Shown here one piece after another: positions 24,001 to 36,397 of a stretch of DNA of 64,000 bases. The translations under genes were made by a program, and so were the position numbers. The stretch's first letter is position 1. Every line of letters starts with the position of its first letter. Source of the stretch: Terfezia claveryi (lineage: Eukaryota; Ascomycota; Pezizomycetes; Pezizales; Pezizaceae); assembly GCA_015179025.1 (NCBI GenBank), contig WHUX01000134.1, positions 86,667 through 150,666 of the forward strand, in the 5' to 3' direction. The notes below the pieces were generated by a model. That model was not told where the DNA came from and made no database searches. It saw only the letters and a list, made by a program, of their open reading frames with translations.

Positions 24001-27000
24001 AACTCTTCTTGGTCCTTTTCTCCGACCAAGATTTCAAACATGCTACCCAATTTCCGACGTAATTTCATCAACTGCCCCAGGTACGGAGTAAGCACCGCGA
24101 TGTCATTCTTTCATAACTTCCTTGTTTGATGAGATGCTTTACCAGCGCTCCAACCATTTCAATCTCGAAATCGTTCGATTTGCTAACGCCAGATGGATCA
24201 GATTGATCTGCACCTGCTTCAGGCTGATTGTGGTTTAACCAAAATAATCTCCGTGCCATACCATCAACCTCAAAGTGGGTTTTTGTTTTTTCATGGTCTC
24301 GGAGATCAGGATAGAGGGTCCGTCTCACAAGTTCCGATATCGAAGGATGCATCCGCCTCTGTGTGTCGAGAGTGGCAAATGGGAAACTTAGCTTACCAGG
24401 CCCATATTTTTCTCGGTCAATCTCTCAAAAAGTGACTCATCCAAGGCATAGTCCACTCCCTGTCTGCTTTCCATTGAGAGATTGTAGTTTGCGATATGCG
24501 GTCGTAGCTGTTGGTGATCTCCAATCAATATGGCATGTTCGACGGAAGGCAAGAGAGCGGTGAGGGTGTTGATTCTAATACTTCTCCTGCCTCCTCACAA
24601 ATCATCACCTTCGCCTCCAGCTTTCGCAGCAGGGAGGCATGCCCAGCAAGCCCAGTGGTGGTCACACCTATAATCTCAGCTTCCTGAAGGCACCGCGGTC
24701 CCTCTCGTGCATTGTCATTTCAAGCTCTTCCTTCTTCACCTTGAACTCCGTTATCAGCCGCTTCAATTGATGCAGAAGCTCCTGCCTGATTTCTTCTTCC
24801 CATATGCCCTTTAAGCGAGCGCGGTCTTGTTTGTGCAGCTCACTAATATCTTGACAGTCCAACAATTGGTTCACCGTTAAACCAGGCCTTGCCCCACCCC
24901 CCTGTTGTGGGAGAATCGTAAGTTCAGCCAATCTTGTATGGTATCAGCTGGTTTTCTGTGGGTTACTGTCTGCCATCCAGGTGATGTCTTTCTCCCAAAA
25001 AGTTGTCTTTCCGTTTCCGGATATTTTTCCTGCAAATGGTCTCTCAACACCGTCCAATGATTTATTCTGCTGATTTGCAAGCATAAATCATCAATACGCT
25101 CTTGTAAACCAGTGAGATCGGTCTTAAGGTTTCGACTTGAGGACCTCTCAACGAAAGTTGTATCCACCTTAGCAGCGACATTGCGAAGGGTTAATTCCTT
25201 AAGCTCCTCTGCTTTGGACCGAGATCCTAGGCGCACCAACTTCTCTACTCCATTATTGAGCAATTCTACAAGAAATTGGTCGAGGGCATGGTTCGTGTAG
25301 CACCTATGCTCGTGTCAGTGTATTATTTTCTTCTAGAGAGTTTGGTAATAAAACGTACACGCAAACAATGGGTCCCATCTTTAATTTATTTTATTGTGTA
25401 GTAAAACTTTGACAATCTGAAAACCCGACATAAGACTTTCCAGTACCAGGCGGCCCTTGTATCAATGCTAGCTCCCGACTTAATCCACCCAACAATGCTT
25501 CACATTGCCCCTTGTCCAAGGTTGTGGGTGTATAGATCAAGAATACTGCATGGTCGTTCGATGGAATGTGTCAGCCGTGTGTTCGCAGAAGGCTCCTTTA
25601 AAATTACGGATAGGTCAAGTGTAACACTTTCTCGCATGAGATATAGAGGCGGGGGAACTTTTATCACGCCATCCCGGTTTCATTGGCTTCTGGGTGGTCA
25701 TTGGGTCCATTCCCTTCAGGTGCAATTAAATTTGAGAACGGAATTGTGCCATCTGACATCTTCTGGAGGAACCGCAATATGGGTTCAAAGGAAGCAAAGA
25801 GCAGCCCAGGAAACTCCACGAGGAAAGGCAAGACGTAATTGTTCTGGGACTTGAACTTTAGTTGTCGGTGATACTCCCGCACAATAGTTCGAATATCGTT
25901 GGCTGCATCAACAAGCTTCAACGTGACCAATGCTCGTAATGGATGACCTGACAAGTTGCGGACCGTAGCCTCCCGCTCTTGGACAAACTCAGGGTCTTGG
26001 TGATGACGATCAGTGAATTCTTCAACCTCTCTCTGTGCAACAATGAGAAACGTAAACCCGTTTGCTGATCCACTAGACATAGCCAAAGCCCCGGTCTGTA
26101 GGAATCGACTGCGATCCCACCACGCTGTCCTTGCCATGAGATCGGGTTCTGGCTTCGCCCCTACCAGGCGTTGAGGCTGGTCGAATGTGACCCGGAGCTG
26201 AAGCCCATCCCGTTCTTCTGCTTGAAGGCTCTCTATGATGACATTCTTGTGGATAATGGTTTGTGTACCGTTAGGTTGTTTCACGTCCTTGTTGGATTTT
26301 CTCTCTTGCATCAAGAAGGTATCGTACGGCATCACGCAACTGACCAGAGGTATCTTCCCGCAGTAATCGGAACTGCGTATCCAGTACTCGCTCAATCCCA
26401 GGGGGTAAATGATGAGCCTTCACGGAATAGTTCCTCGCTGGGAGATATTCGTTTCGCATCGTCGACAATATCTCTGCGGGGTGGGTAGAATCCTGATCTC
26501 TGTAATTGAAGCTTTGTCGTATCATGACGGGACCATGCACTGAAAACTCCCCTGGCATATCAACGTCTACCTCGAAAGTAAACCCCGTTCCTGCCTTTGG
26601 CTCCTGAGAATCTGTGAAAATGGAATTGCTTCCGCCATATGAAGTTTTTGTTCCACTCGCCGGAGCTCGGGGTCTGCACCTCGTACAAGGTATTCTGAGC
26701 CCCCATGCAAGCACTTCCGGAGATCCTGTACAATTCCCACGAATTCCTCCTGTACTGATGCACTTTGGTTGATGTTCAATGTCATCAAAATCGCGGACAC
26801 AGTTGAACACACCGCATTGCCAAATTCAGGTGGCTGTTGCCCGACCGCTATCTGCTGAAGATGATCAACTACATGCCGAAAGAAGGGAATTGCCCGCTCT
26901 CCGGAGTGGCCATAGATGATGTTGTATATCGTCCCGACTGATTTCTCAAGCACCAAGGAGGAACGTAACTCCCCATGGGTTATAATCTTTAGGAAGGGAA

Positions 27001-27593
27001 TGCAATGATGCTCGAATGTCATGGTCCCGAGATCCCCATTCTCCACATATCTCGTTTCCACAAGATGTTTTATGCGACGTAAGCCCCCTTCTTCAGCCAG
27101 CTCTTTGATCAGTTTCTGCTTCACGGCCGACAGATCAGTATCCAAAATCTTAATCCCCAGTGATAATAAATGCTCTTGCTGGCTACATGCCAACTCTCCA
27201 CGACTAGACATCATGCGAATGAGGTCATTCAATTGGTACTCAATGGGGTCCCGTTCAGGCCGTTTCTGTGTAGTGTCGTTCCTTCCCCGAGAAGGTCCCG
27301 ACGATCCACGCTGTGATGAGCTTGATGCACCAGTCCACATCGGTGCATCGTGGGAGTATCTGCACCTGGCGCCAGAAGTACACTTTCCCCTCTGATGATT
27401 GAAACACACGGGTTTTCCGGTATTAGAGTTTCCAGGCTCCTGAATGGGGCTTTGTGGGTTATCGTTCCGCCTAACCGCTATCAGCATATCCCTCAAGACA
27501 CTTCTGAACAAATACTAACCGGCTTCCAGATCTATCCCACCGAAACCCCCTCTTCGTTTGTGCGTTTCCTCTCCATGGCGGTGTTGAGGCCAT
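21042..27593 (-). CDS. ZNFX1-like NFX1-type zinc-finger SF1 helicase, multiply frameshifted
   Basis: Large UPF1-like RNA helicase with NFX1 zinc fingers, a family tied to RNA silencing and heterochromatin in fungi. Exon 1 starts at 27593 (MASTPPWRGN...) and splices (27519-27471 out) to a CCCH finger (C47-x7-C-x5-C-x3-H). Then come an ARM-like helical part, FTFEVDVDMPGEFS, Walker A GPPGTGKS near 25,445, CYTNHALDQF, Walker B-like MICEEAGE near 24,600, GDHQQLRP near 24,510, QRRMHPSI and FLKTSNRINVLLSRARNGM. Repeated CxxCxHxxxC fingers, a RING-like CGHFFC...CPSC and a C-terminal RZ-type finger (GHWYYCVNRHPFTVGECG...CPQC) follow; stop at 21042. Clear introns: 27519-27471, 25358-25304, 23879-23738, 23636-23574, 21244-21189; a weaker one at 26679-26612. 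About twelve 1-nt shifts between 23.26 and 26.3 kb break the frame. It is either a decaying gene or local consensus errors. Confidence 0.85.
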
Positions 27594-29815
27594 GACTTGG
27601 TAACAGCTGGAGTAACGTTAACCAGAGCTATGCTTGCGCACGAGTTGAGGGTTTGTTTTAAGATCCTATGATATTAAAGGGTCGATTTGATACCTAGTAA
27701 GTATATGTTATGTGAACCTGCTGTATGTTATGTGAAACTGCTGAGGCGAGAAAACTTTACAATCCATAAATTCAGTCACACTTCGAAGGTCCCACCCAAC
27801 ATGGATGCACGTGCCATGTTGAACACTCTGTATGTACATTCACAACTGAATCAAACAGCGCACCAAAGCATTGCCACCAACCAGACTAGACAAACTGCAG
27901 TAAGCAACTTGGATGGGAGGCCTTGCTGCCAGGGGGATTGCGGGCCTTACTGCAGCCGCTGCCGACGTGCATCTGCGTACAAATCTGAAGTACCGGTACC
28001 TATTCCACAATCGATACCGGTAAAGCAAACAAGCTGAAACAAGTCTTCATATGGGACGATGGGCTCTATAATTGGCCTCCTATGTACAAATGATGATAGC
28101 AGCTTGTAATGGGGTGAGTTGAGGCATAAATTATACGCAAGCCAGATTACAGCATACGTATTATACACCTACAGGTACGCTCAAATGAGCAAAAGCAATC
28201 TCGAGCACCCGTAGGTACTGGAACTCACGCCTCACGAATCCCTTCCTCTCCTAGGCTCACACAGCATATTCCAGTGCAGGACTATGATTCATAGCTGGAT
28301 AATACACATATATCATGCAGTCATACCTAGTTTAGTGACTAACATTGACTTTTTGTTACCTGATCAGGAACCACCTTATTAGGATGTATGCACTTTTGAA
28401 AAAAATAAAAAAACAGTACTTAGAATTAACTGCTAATCTAGTTATAGTAGGTACTCCAGACACTATGGCAAACTAGGTACACACTTAATACACTTAGCCT
28501 GGCTTGTGTATACACTCTCCAGACTAATACACTCTACAGTACCACCTAGGCTTCTACAACCAGACTAGGCTTCTAGGTTAGTCTCAGGTCTGATCAAATA
28601 ACGCTCGAGCTAGCTTGAGCGACCACGCTAGCCTCGTACAAACCAGTGAGGCGAAGTTAGTCTGGTTGTGGGCGAAGCCATGAACACTACTAAAAAATAT
28701 TAACCTGGGTACGAGGCTACGACCACGCTACATTTGGCGACGGCGTCATATAGACGCCAGAAGAAGCAGCTCCTCGTCCATACCAAGTATACGCAGAAAT
28801 TATTGTCCAGAGCGAACGAGAACAAAAACGGTTTTACTGGAGAGATCTAAATACAGGAAAGTATGAGTGGAGATCTGTACAGATATGCTACCAATGCTCT
28901 ACTTTAGCTTAATTGGTGAGTACCGAAGGCAAGTGGGGCACAGGTTGACCCGGCACCCTGAGCAGATTCTCGCCTCTAGCAGGCTCTGATCGTATTTCCG
29001 TGCATATCTAGCAGATATTTGGTAGAATTCCGTCACCCCAGAATTAAGAAAAAAAACACGTAGGGGTTCTACTGTAGGTTATCATCCGGCACATTGACAT
29101 TGGCTGGACAAACCTCAAAGGGTGAGTGTCTATATTCAACCTGTTGATAACTACACCTGTTGCCTCGATGCTGACTTTTGTGATGTGGCATGTAATTATT
29201 AATGGAGAAGGGCACGCTGACGTTGAATTTCCAATATGTTTCCTGCAAACAGTACAGCACCAGCGTCACATTTTGCGACTGTTTATGGGATAGCTCATAA
29301 CTACAGTACCTAGTCTGGTTAGTAAGAGCCTTAAGTAGACTACAGCCGCGATACTGCTATTGGAATAGTTTCGCAGTTTCGAGCAGGTAACCTTCATTTT
29401 GCAACCAGACCATGGGGGAGTATCACCAGAAACACAGGGTAGAGAATGTAGAGAATCCATCAGAGCCGCCCTCTAGACATGAAAAAAGAATTTCACCATA
29501 CCACAACAAGTCTTTCACTATACCAAATTGACCACTACTGATTCAAGGGTCAAGGGCTGCTGAGAATCACACTTTCTGCTTGAACTTTCCATACCCAAGT
29601 TGGAGTACAACTTCATGTAGCTATATCACATAACGTGCCAATCAGACTATCTGCTAACTTGACAGTAAGACCTCACTGAAGGGTTGCCTTCATTAATCTC
29701 TAGCTTAATGGAACATGAATATGACCTCTACGGTGGAGTCCCTGAATAAGCAGGTTCCCGATGTAGCCCAAATGCAACCATGTGTATGCTACTATGTGGT
29801 ACGCTACGACACGGT
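27594..29815. other. Intergenic, 2.2 kb
   Basis: No gene supported. It holds fragments of the dispersed AGTCTGGTTG motif (28556-28567, 28658-28668, 29635-29650), a near-palindrome CGCTCGAGCTAGCTTGAGCG at 28602-28621, and an inverted pair TAGCCTCGTAC (28629-28639) / GTACGAGGCTA (28710-28720). Confidence 0.5.
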
Positions 29816-31845
29816 TCAAATCGTCCCAACAACGGGTTGCTGTTCAGCATTCCACAGCCCCATTCTCGCACGTTGCATGATTGTTTTCCCCCATCGTTTT
29901 GCAAGCTCAGCCTTCTCTCCATTCACGCCCTCCACTTCCCTAATATTCCCTTCCGAATCCCCACCAATTCCTTGCACCAATTTCGCTAGGGACTGTACAA
30001 TTTCATATTTCAATGTAGCTATCTTAAACTCTGTACTTTCAGGATCAGCCACTCGCCTAGCCGTGTGTCTCTCCGGAGGGCGCAGAATAAACTCCATAAG
30101 CTGTATTTGTTTCAGGATTTCCAATACTCCATCCCAGCGGGGAGTATCAGCCACCGCCTGAATTAGCGATATCGAGGCAAGGCAAGCGTCTGCTAAAGCG
30201 GGGGCCTTTGCAATACTAAGAACTTTTGCCCATAGACTTGAGGTGACCGGTATGGATGGAGTTGCGTCTGGACTGGCAACCAAAGGAGTTGTGGGTCTAG
30301 TAGCTTGGTTATATAGTAAAATTGTATAGATTGAGTAGAGATATTGCGAAGATGAGAAAAGCGCACCAAGGGTGGAGATGTATTCTGGTAAGGGTGGAGA
30401 TAGGACCGGGATAAGCGCAATAACGCTGTTGCTTGACCTCCACTTGTCATACTCCTGTCGTGAGATAGTTCCGGAATCAACAGAAAACGCAGGTGGTGAC
30501 ACCAAAACATCTGGGGGCAGGGAAGTAAGAAGATGTAAACATGTAACAGGAGGATCATAGGCCCTCCCAGGGTTTCGACTGGTGTCCAATGCTTGCGCTA
30601 TATGAGCAAGAAAGAGATCAATCAGGCGCGTCCCCTCGCTGCTAAACTTCGATCGGACGTTGGTATATTCCACATGCGAAAAATCGGGGAACTGGTCCTT
30701 GACATGTTTAGGCAATATGATCGAAGCAGAAGTGGCATTGACAAGATGAGCCGGATATAACTGTGCATATGCAGAGCAATATTTACCAGCCCTACTCTCC
30801 AACAGACCAATCTCCATATCGCTCTTGGTGAAGATGTAGGGGTGGAGAAATAATCCGACGGCCTCTTGGTGTTTTCCAACATGGGACTGGGATAGGTAAG
30901 TAAGCGCTTTGTCCAATGGACTTGTTGCAGCAAGCAATTCTGATAAATATTCGAGGTGAAGCATTCCCATCATCACGTCGTTTTCCAGTTTAACCATTCC
31001 ATAGGTCGCAAAATCAAGTAAACTATTCGCCTTTACAGTTCCTATCGTATATTTCTGCACTAGGTCAGGAAATGTATGAGCTGTTACGGTATTCCAATCC
31101 ATTTCTGCCAAACTGGGTATCAACCCCAGCAGTCTGGATTGAGCCTTGGTCTTTTCGGAAAGTGACTCTGGGCTCCCTCTCCAGGAGCAGACATGTAAAA
31201 TCATTTGGTATATATCCTTGTCTGAAAAGATCCTTCTCCAGAATAGCCCTGAGCCACTACTGCGTTCCGTACCATCCCCACTCACACTGGAAGGCAAATC
31301 TGCAAGTAGGAAAGCTAGCAGGACCCGATTTGCTTCCTTGTGTACTGCTGTATGATCCGTACATAACGCTGTTTTCACAAGCTCCTTGCAAACTTCGTTC
31401 CACGTAGCGATAATAGCGATATCCCCTGTAGATGCAGCCGCCTTGTGAAGCAAGAATAGCCCAAGGAACTGGATTGGCGGTACTGGGGATGAGAGCAATG
31501 AAAGAAAGGTTGCGGGGTCTGCCAGAGCGAGGAGTTGAGTGAAAGGGACATCCCGGAGCAGTTTTTGCAGAAGATCAGTGAGGACAGTCGGATCGTGCTC
31601 CACTACATGTAGCACACTAACCAAAAGAGGGACAAGGGTGGTAAAGAGTGAAGGTGCGAGAACATCTGTGATAGATTAGATTAGAATGGGTTTCGTACGA
31701 CTGGTCTATCGAGCTAGGACTCACCGATATAGTCAAGCTGTGCGGTAAATATTCGAACTAGGGGAACCTGTATTGGTGTCTTGGGGTCTTCGAGGATAGA
31801 GTTGAGGTGGAATCTTAGCTCTTCGGTGGTGTCTGGCAGGTCCAT
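29816..31845 (-). CDS. HSM3: HSM3-like (PSMD5/S5b-type) 26S proteasome assembly chaperone
   Basis: Two exons (31845-31725, 31665-29816; 59-nt intron with GTGAGT donor and CACAG acceptor) give 656 residues beginning MDLPDTTEELRFHLNSILED. The protein is almost entirely amphipathic helices of ARM/HEAT type (LLQKLLRDVPFTQLLALADP; FLSLLSSPVPPIQFLGLFLL). Its helical pattern, length and C-terminal ERHTARRVADPESTEFKIAT region suggest the fungal HSM3/PSMD5 family, which helps assemble the Rpt ring of the proteasome base. The older label is DNA mismatch repair protein HSM3. Assignment rests on overall pattern rather than a signature motif, so another ARM-repeat protein remains possible. It is divergent from RPC31 over 358 bp. 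Confidence 0.65.
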
Positions 31846-32203
31846 GGGGATTGACAGGATTGCTTGCTGCAGCAGTAACGAAACGAGTATGATGTGATGA
31901 GCTGTGATCTTCTCCCAGTGAATATATTTCCTTTGTAGAACCTGAAGTCCTCAAGAGACTCGTTTGATGTAGCTACAAACCCATCGTCAAGAACAAGAAC
32001 CAACTACTACAAGTACGTAAGCTTAGCTATTCTGTGTACTTGAAGTTGGCAAACGCTTACTCATTCACATGTTTGTAATTACTCTTGGGGCGCAGTAACT
32101 TCGAGGGCTCTTGGCGCTGAGCCTCATTTTCAACTTCGACCTAGGACTCTACCTCCTTCCACCCTCTTTCAGCTTTCAGCGATAGTTAAGTCACAATACA
32201 AAC
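31846..32203. promoter_or_regulatory. Bidirectional promoter between HSM3-like gene and RPC31
   Basis: The 358 bp between two divergent start codons must carry both promoters. The sequence near RPC31 is pyrimidine-rich (TACCTCCTTCCACCCTCTTTCAG), typical of fungal TATA-less promoters. No specific operator was identified. Confidence 0.55.
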
Positions 32204-32976
32204 ATGTCTCGAGGTGGCCGTGGCGGGTTTGGAGGTGGCCGTGGCGGTTTTAGTGCAGGTGGACGCGATATACCCTTTGAGATCGACCCGAACTTGAAAC
32301 CGGACTTTGCACCCAGCGAACTCTTTCCCCCAAACCCACCACCAGTTCAAACTGCTCTATCCAAAGAAGAGCGTATTTACATCGCCAGGTTTCGAGAATT
32401 CCGAGATAAAGTGTCAAACGGCCCTTTCTTCACCGTGATGGCAAAAAAGCGGGGATTAGAGAATCCTTTTGAGGAGATTGAGAGGTTTAGCAGGAAATAC
32501 GAGCGAAAACGCAGGAAGGTCCCAAAATTAGATGCTAGGCCTTATGGTAAAAAAATCTCCCAGACGCGGAAAACCACCAGCCAGATCTAACCTCCGCTAC
32601 TATTCTAGTTTTCGAATTTTTCCCTCCGGAACTACACACAACCCTTGATCCAAACCACACCGTAAGCACTGATGCCAAATCAAAGGTCACCACCAAACGC
32701 CTTCACTTTTCTTCCCTCGAGGCCTTTAACGACGACTCCACGGCGGATCCACTCCTCAATGAGGATGAGGAAGACGAAGGAAGAGTTAAAGAAGGGGAAG
32801 GAGAAGATGATGCTGGTGCCAAAGGTGATGACGAGGAGGAGGAAGAGGAAGAGGAAGACGAGGACCAATTCCAGGACGACATGGAGGGTGATTACAATGC
32901 CGAACAGTACTTCGACTCGGGAGAGGGGGAAGGCTGGGGTGATGATGGTGGGGGTGATGATGATGGCTGGTTCTGA
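32204..32976 (+). CDS. RPC31: DNA-directed RNA polymerase III subunit Rpc31 (RPC7)
   Basis: Two exons (32204-32546 and 32609-32976; the 62-nt intron starts GTAAAA and ends TTCTAG) encode 236 residues. The N-terminus is Gly/Arg-rich (MSRGGRGGFGGGRGGF). It is followed by the conserved Rpc31 core: an FPP motif; LSKEERIYIARFREFRDKV; PFFTVMAKKRG; a basic YERKRRKVPKL stretch; and FEFFPPELHTTLDP. The C-terminus is extremely acidic and ends EQYFDSGEGEGWGDDGGGDD-DGWF. The order (FPP, basic linker, FFPxELH, acidic tail with YF[D/S]) is diagnostic of the Pol III specific subunit that helps initiation as part of the Rpc82/34/31 trimer. Its frame is fully intact. Confidence 0.88.
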
Positions 32977-33277
32977 ATACCACAGTCCCTATGCAAAATG
33001 TTTCTTTTACATAAGCAAAGGTGTGTAAGATGATTGCGGCTCTTTTATTGCTATTCAGCGGGCGTTCAATAGACAAAAGATTTTATTTCGCTACCGTTAC
33101 TGCATTCCTCGTTGAGGTGGTTCAAGTTGGTTTCCATAAAGTCTCACAGTGTTGGGAACCTGATCCCGCTTTTTTAGAACACAGCACTTGAGTCATACAA
33201 TAAGATTTTGGCCAAGAGAATATCTGACAACATCACCCATTAACAACCTCCAATTCCGCACTCTTTTCCGCTTCAAA

Positions 33278-35148
33278 CTACTCCTGATACCTCTCCAATA
33301 TATTTTTCATCAATACATTCTTCCAATGACTGGCGTAGCTTCCTGGGGTCCGTCTCTCATTCCCTACGGCTCTTTGGACGTCCTTCCACTTGATATCCTT
33401 GGTAATAACCTGCAACATGGCTGCAATTTCCGTCCGGCGGAATTTGGTTTCCGAGGGGCCGCCAAAAACTCCTGATGTCGTACTGTTGTTTGTGCGTGGC
33501 TTCCTCGGAGCACTCCGAGGCTTCTTTGGCTTAGGCTCGAGGGCCTGAGTTGCTGAATGACGCTTTGTAGAACCGGAAAAAAGGGGCTGGATTTGGCTCC
33601 ACATTAGTTTTCTTTCAGCTTAATGCCGGATAACCTAGATGACCTTACTTCGTCATCCTCGGAACCTATTTGTATCAATCCCGGATATGTGGGATATTCA
33701 GAATGTGGTAAGTTTCCCGAAATCTCCCACCCAGGCAAATACCCAGCACTCTCATCACTGATGGTATGAAAGGACATCATTTGGCCATCTTGGATTCCAT
33801 CTCTGGTACCCATGGGCAGAAGTGACATATCCGGAAGGCCATTTGATTGCGGGGCTGCTTGGGAATCCTGGCAGAACTGTGGTGGAAGCATGGACTGAAG
33901 TAGCTCCGGACTGAGATTGACTTCACCCTCCCCGGTTTGGGAGTGGATTACCCCGCTCGAGTGGAAATTTTTTGCCACTTCGTTCTGCTTACCCTGTCAA
34001 TTGAGGCACCAACGACCTCTGTTTCAGACACATACCTTCTGTGATACCTTTGTCACTCTGAATCCCACCACTCCGCGGGCCGGCGGAGGGTTTTTCTTTA
34101 GCAGGATATTAATTGATGTTTTCCCTGGCTTTCTCTCCCTCAATGGACCCTTCTTCCTAGCTATAGTTCGCTTTTTTTCCTTGAGCCCCATCTCCTCAAT
34201 TTCAGATATACCCTCATCTCCGTCCATCACTCCATCGTCTTCGTCCTCCGTCTCCTCCCTGTCAACCTCGAAATCTGCATCATTGTCATCATCAGTTTCA
34301 TCAGTTTCATCAGGCTCATCAATTTTATCAAGGGTGGTAATTAGTTCATCATTTTTATTTTCGTTCTCTGGTGCTATTAGCGCAACACCTTTTCTGACCA
34401 GCTTTGCCTCGGCTGCACCAAGATCTGCTGTTTCTGTGCTACAGACAATGGTCCCCTCGGCTTCTTTCTCGTTTGCTGGTGGACTATAGTCCTCATGAGC
34501 CTCGTCGCTCTCATCTTGGGGTTCTTGGTGAGCCTCCTTAATTCGGGCAGCTCCAGCAATTGCTGCTTGTCTTTGAGGACGACCGCCCTTGGTGAGCGTG
34601 GGTGAAGGTACGGCACCGGACATTTTTTTAATATCCTGGGAATTAGAGGAGCAAGGGATCGTTGACGGGATTTCTGATTAATTTCATGCAATTAGATTTG
34701 CCCTCCTCGGTATCATATACGTACCAGGGACCACTCGACACTCACCTGTGTTGTTCGACTTGGCTCCCTTGTTTTCGCCGCCCAGCCTTGCATCCGCCAC
34801 CTGCTCCGCATCTCCTCCATTTGCAACCTTCGCGGAATTTCTTGAAGTTTGTTTTGTCGTACCATGAATGTGAGGAGAGAGTAGAGCACTTCCCGTGCTT
34901 GGGGTCGTATCAACTGGCTTTACGGTGATGATATCATATACTCTTTTCCCCTCGTGGGGGTTTAATTGCGGTTGGTCCATTTGAACACTTCCTTTAGACC
35001 GCGTACGGGGCATCATCGGAGACGGCGGAAACTGTCCTAAGGTTGACCTCTGACCCATGGATAGATGGTTCTTTGAAGTGAACGAGCAGTGGAGAGAAAG
35101 AAATGGAGACACTTGGTAGGGATTTTCTTGAAGTTTGCTGTCGTCCAT
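33278..35148 (-). CDS. Nuclear protein with C-terminal Myb/SANT-like domain
   Basis: Model of four exons: 35148-34746, 34673-34036, 33993-33649, 33586-33278 (introns of 72, 42 and 62 nt; the last has a perfect AACTAATG branch site). It totals 564 residues. The N-terminal half is disordered and acidic (DETDETDDDNDADFEVDREE; EDEDDGVMDGDEG) with basic patches (KEKKRTIARKKGPLRERKPG). The last ~60 residues, RRTEIAAMLQVITKDIKWKD then VQRAVG...TPGSYASHWKNVL, look like a Myb-type helix-turn-helix. A shorter model could start at 34623 (MSGAVPSPTLTKGG), which lies in the same frame inside exon 2. DNA binding is inferred. No orthologue is named. Confidence 0.6.
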
Positions 35149-35496
35149 TGGAGTTGGTCCTTGTTGAGTTACGAGTCGGGGCCTTTATCCACACCGGGGA
35201 TGTGGGAGTCGTCATAGTTATAGGATCAAACAATGCTTGCAGGTAAGAAGGGGACGTGCATCATGGCAATGCGATATATACACTCCAATCCGAGACTTAA
35301 GTACTCCAACCATAAGTGTGCAACCTACTAGTACCTCGAAAATATAAAATGATTATTTAGAGCAGTTCTGCAAATTCGCAACCCTTTATTTCGGTGTCTG
35401 TTTCCTGAAAACTATGTATTCCGCATAATATTCCAAAACTCGAGATATCACGTCTCATAATATTGGGGCCACAGTGGTTAGTCCCCTATTAGCTAC

Positions 35497-36397
35497 TTAA
35501 TTCAGTTCTGTTTCTATTTGCATCAGTTGCGCAGTTGGTCTCGAGTCTTCTGTATTCTCAACTGCTACCTCTTCCTTCTCCTCTTTATCTTTCCTACCAT
35601 CTATCAATATCGCCCTGCAATTCCCACACACCTTACCCATCTCCCCACCCTCACCACCATCACCAATACCCACATCAACAGCGACAATGGTGCCATGCTC
35701 CCCATCTTTGTCGGGAAAAGCATCATACATCTGCCTCAATACCACAGTCCCATAAAAGGTCCTCAAACTGTCTATATGTCTATATACCCCGGTCGCTTTA
35801 CCGACTTCCTGGGCTATCGTGTTCCAGTCATCCCTGATGCTGTTATTAACCCAGTTTTGCAAGGCACGTACTTCTTCCCGGGTGTACGGTCCTGCGTGTT
35901 GGCGGCCGGCATGCCGGGAGGCTGCTTGCTTTGGAGGTGTTGCTTTGGGAGAATCGCGAGGTGACGGTAATGCACAGGTGGGGTCAGCTGGGGGCTCGTC
36001 TTCCGTGGCGGCGTTGCTTTTTTTTGCACGTTTTGCGGGGGGCTTGCGGGGGGTTTGAGCCTTGCAAAAAGTGGTTAAAACCGACCACGCCTAGGTTTCG
36101 GAAATTTGTGAGAGGCATAGGGGTAATATACCTGATTTTCTTTCCATCATTGGGTTCCTCGTTGCTAGGTTTAGAGCTCCCAACTTTTCCGCGAGCTGGC
36201 CTGCCTCGCCTTTTCGCTTTGGGAGAGGCTTCGGGGGCATTATCTTCCGAGGGTTGAGGCTCAGGCTGATTAGGCTGCTTAGGCTGCTCTGTTGGCTTTT
36301 CCTCTGTAGCAGGGGAGCCTACGTCGATGACCATTGTATCTGAAGGTGAAGGCACAGTGCTGCCTTGTATGGAGGACTGTTTCTCATATTCGGACAT
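35497..36397 (-). CDS. AT-hook / Myb-like nuclear protein
   Basis: Exon 1 (36397-36132, MSEYEKQSSIQ...) carries an AT-hook-like KRRGRPARGK. Exon 2 (36060-35497) carries a basic Pro/Ala linker, then YTREEVRALQNWVNNS...DDWNTIAQEVGKATG...LRTFYG, a Myb/SANT-like helix-turn-helix. A metal-site-like CGNC and an acidic end follow; stop at 35497. The intron 36131-36061 has good borders (GTATAT; GCAAG), yet joining the exons leaves the frame one base short. Inserting one A in the AAAGAAAA run at 36134-36145 would give KKNQAQTPRK and restore it. So there is either a single-base assembly error or a real lesion. It lies beside, and on the same strand as, another Myb-like gene. Confidence 0.5.

Noticed and set aside
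33917..34489. 190-codon Ser-rich plus-strand frame
   Set aside because: Antisense shadow of the acidic region of the Myb-like gene.
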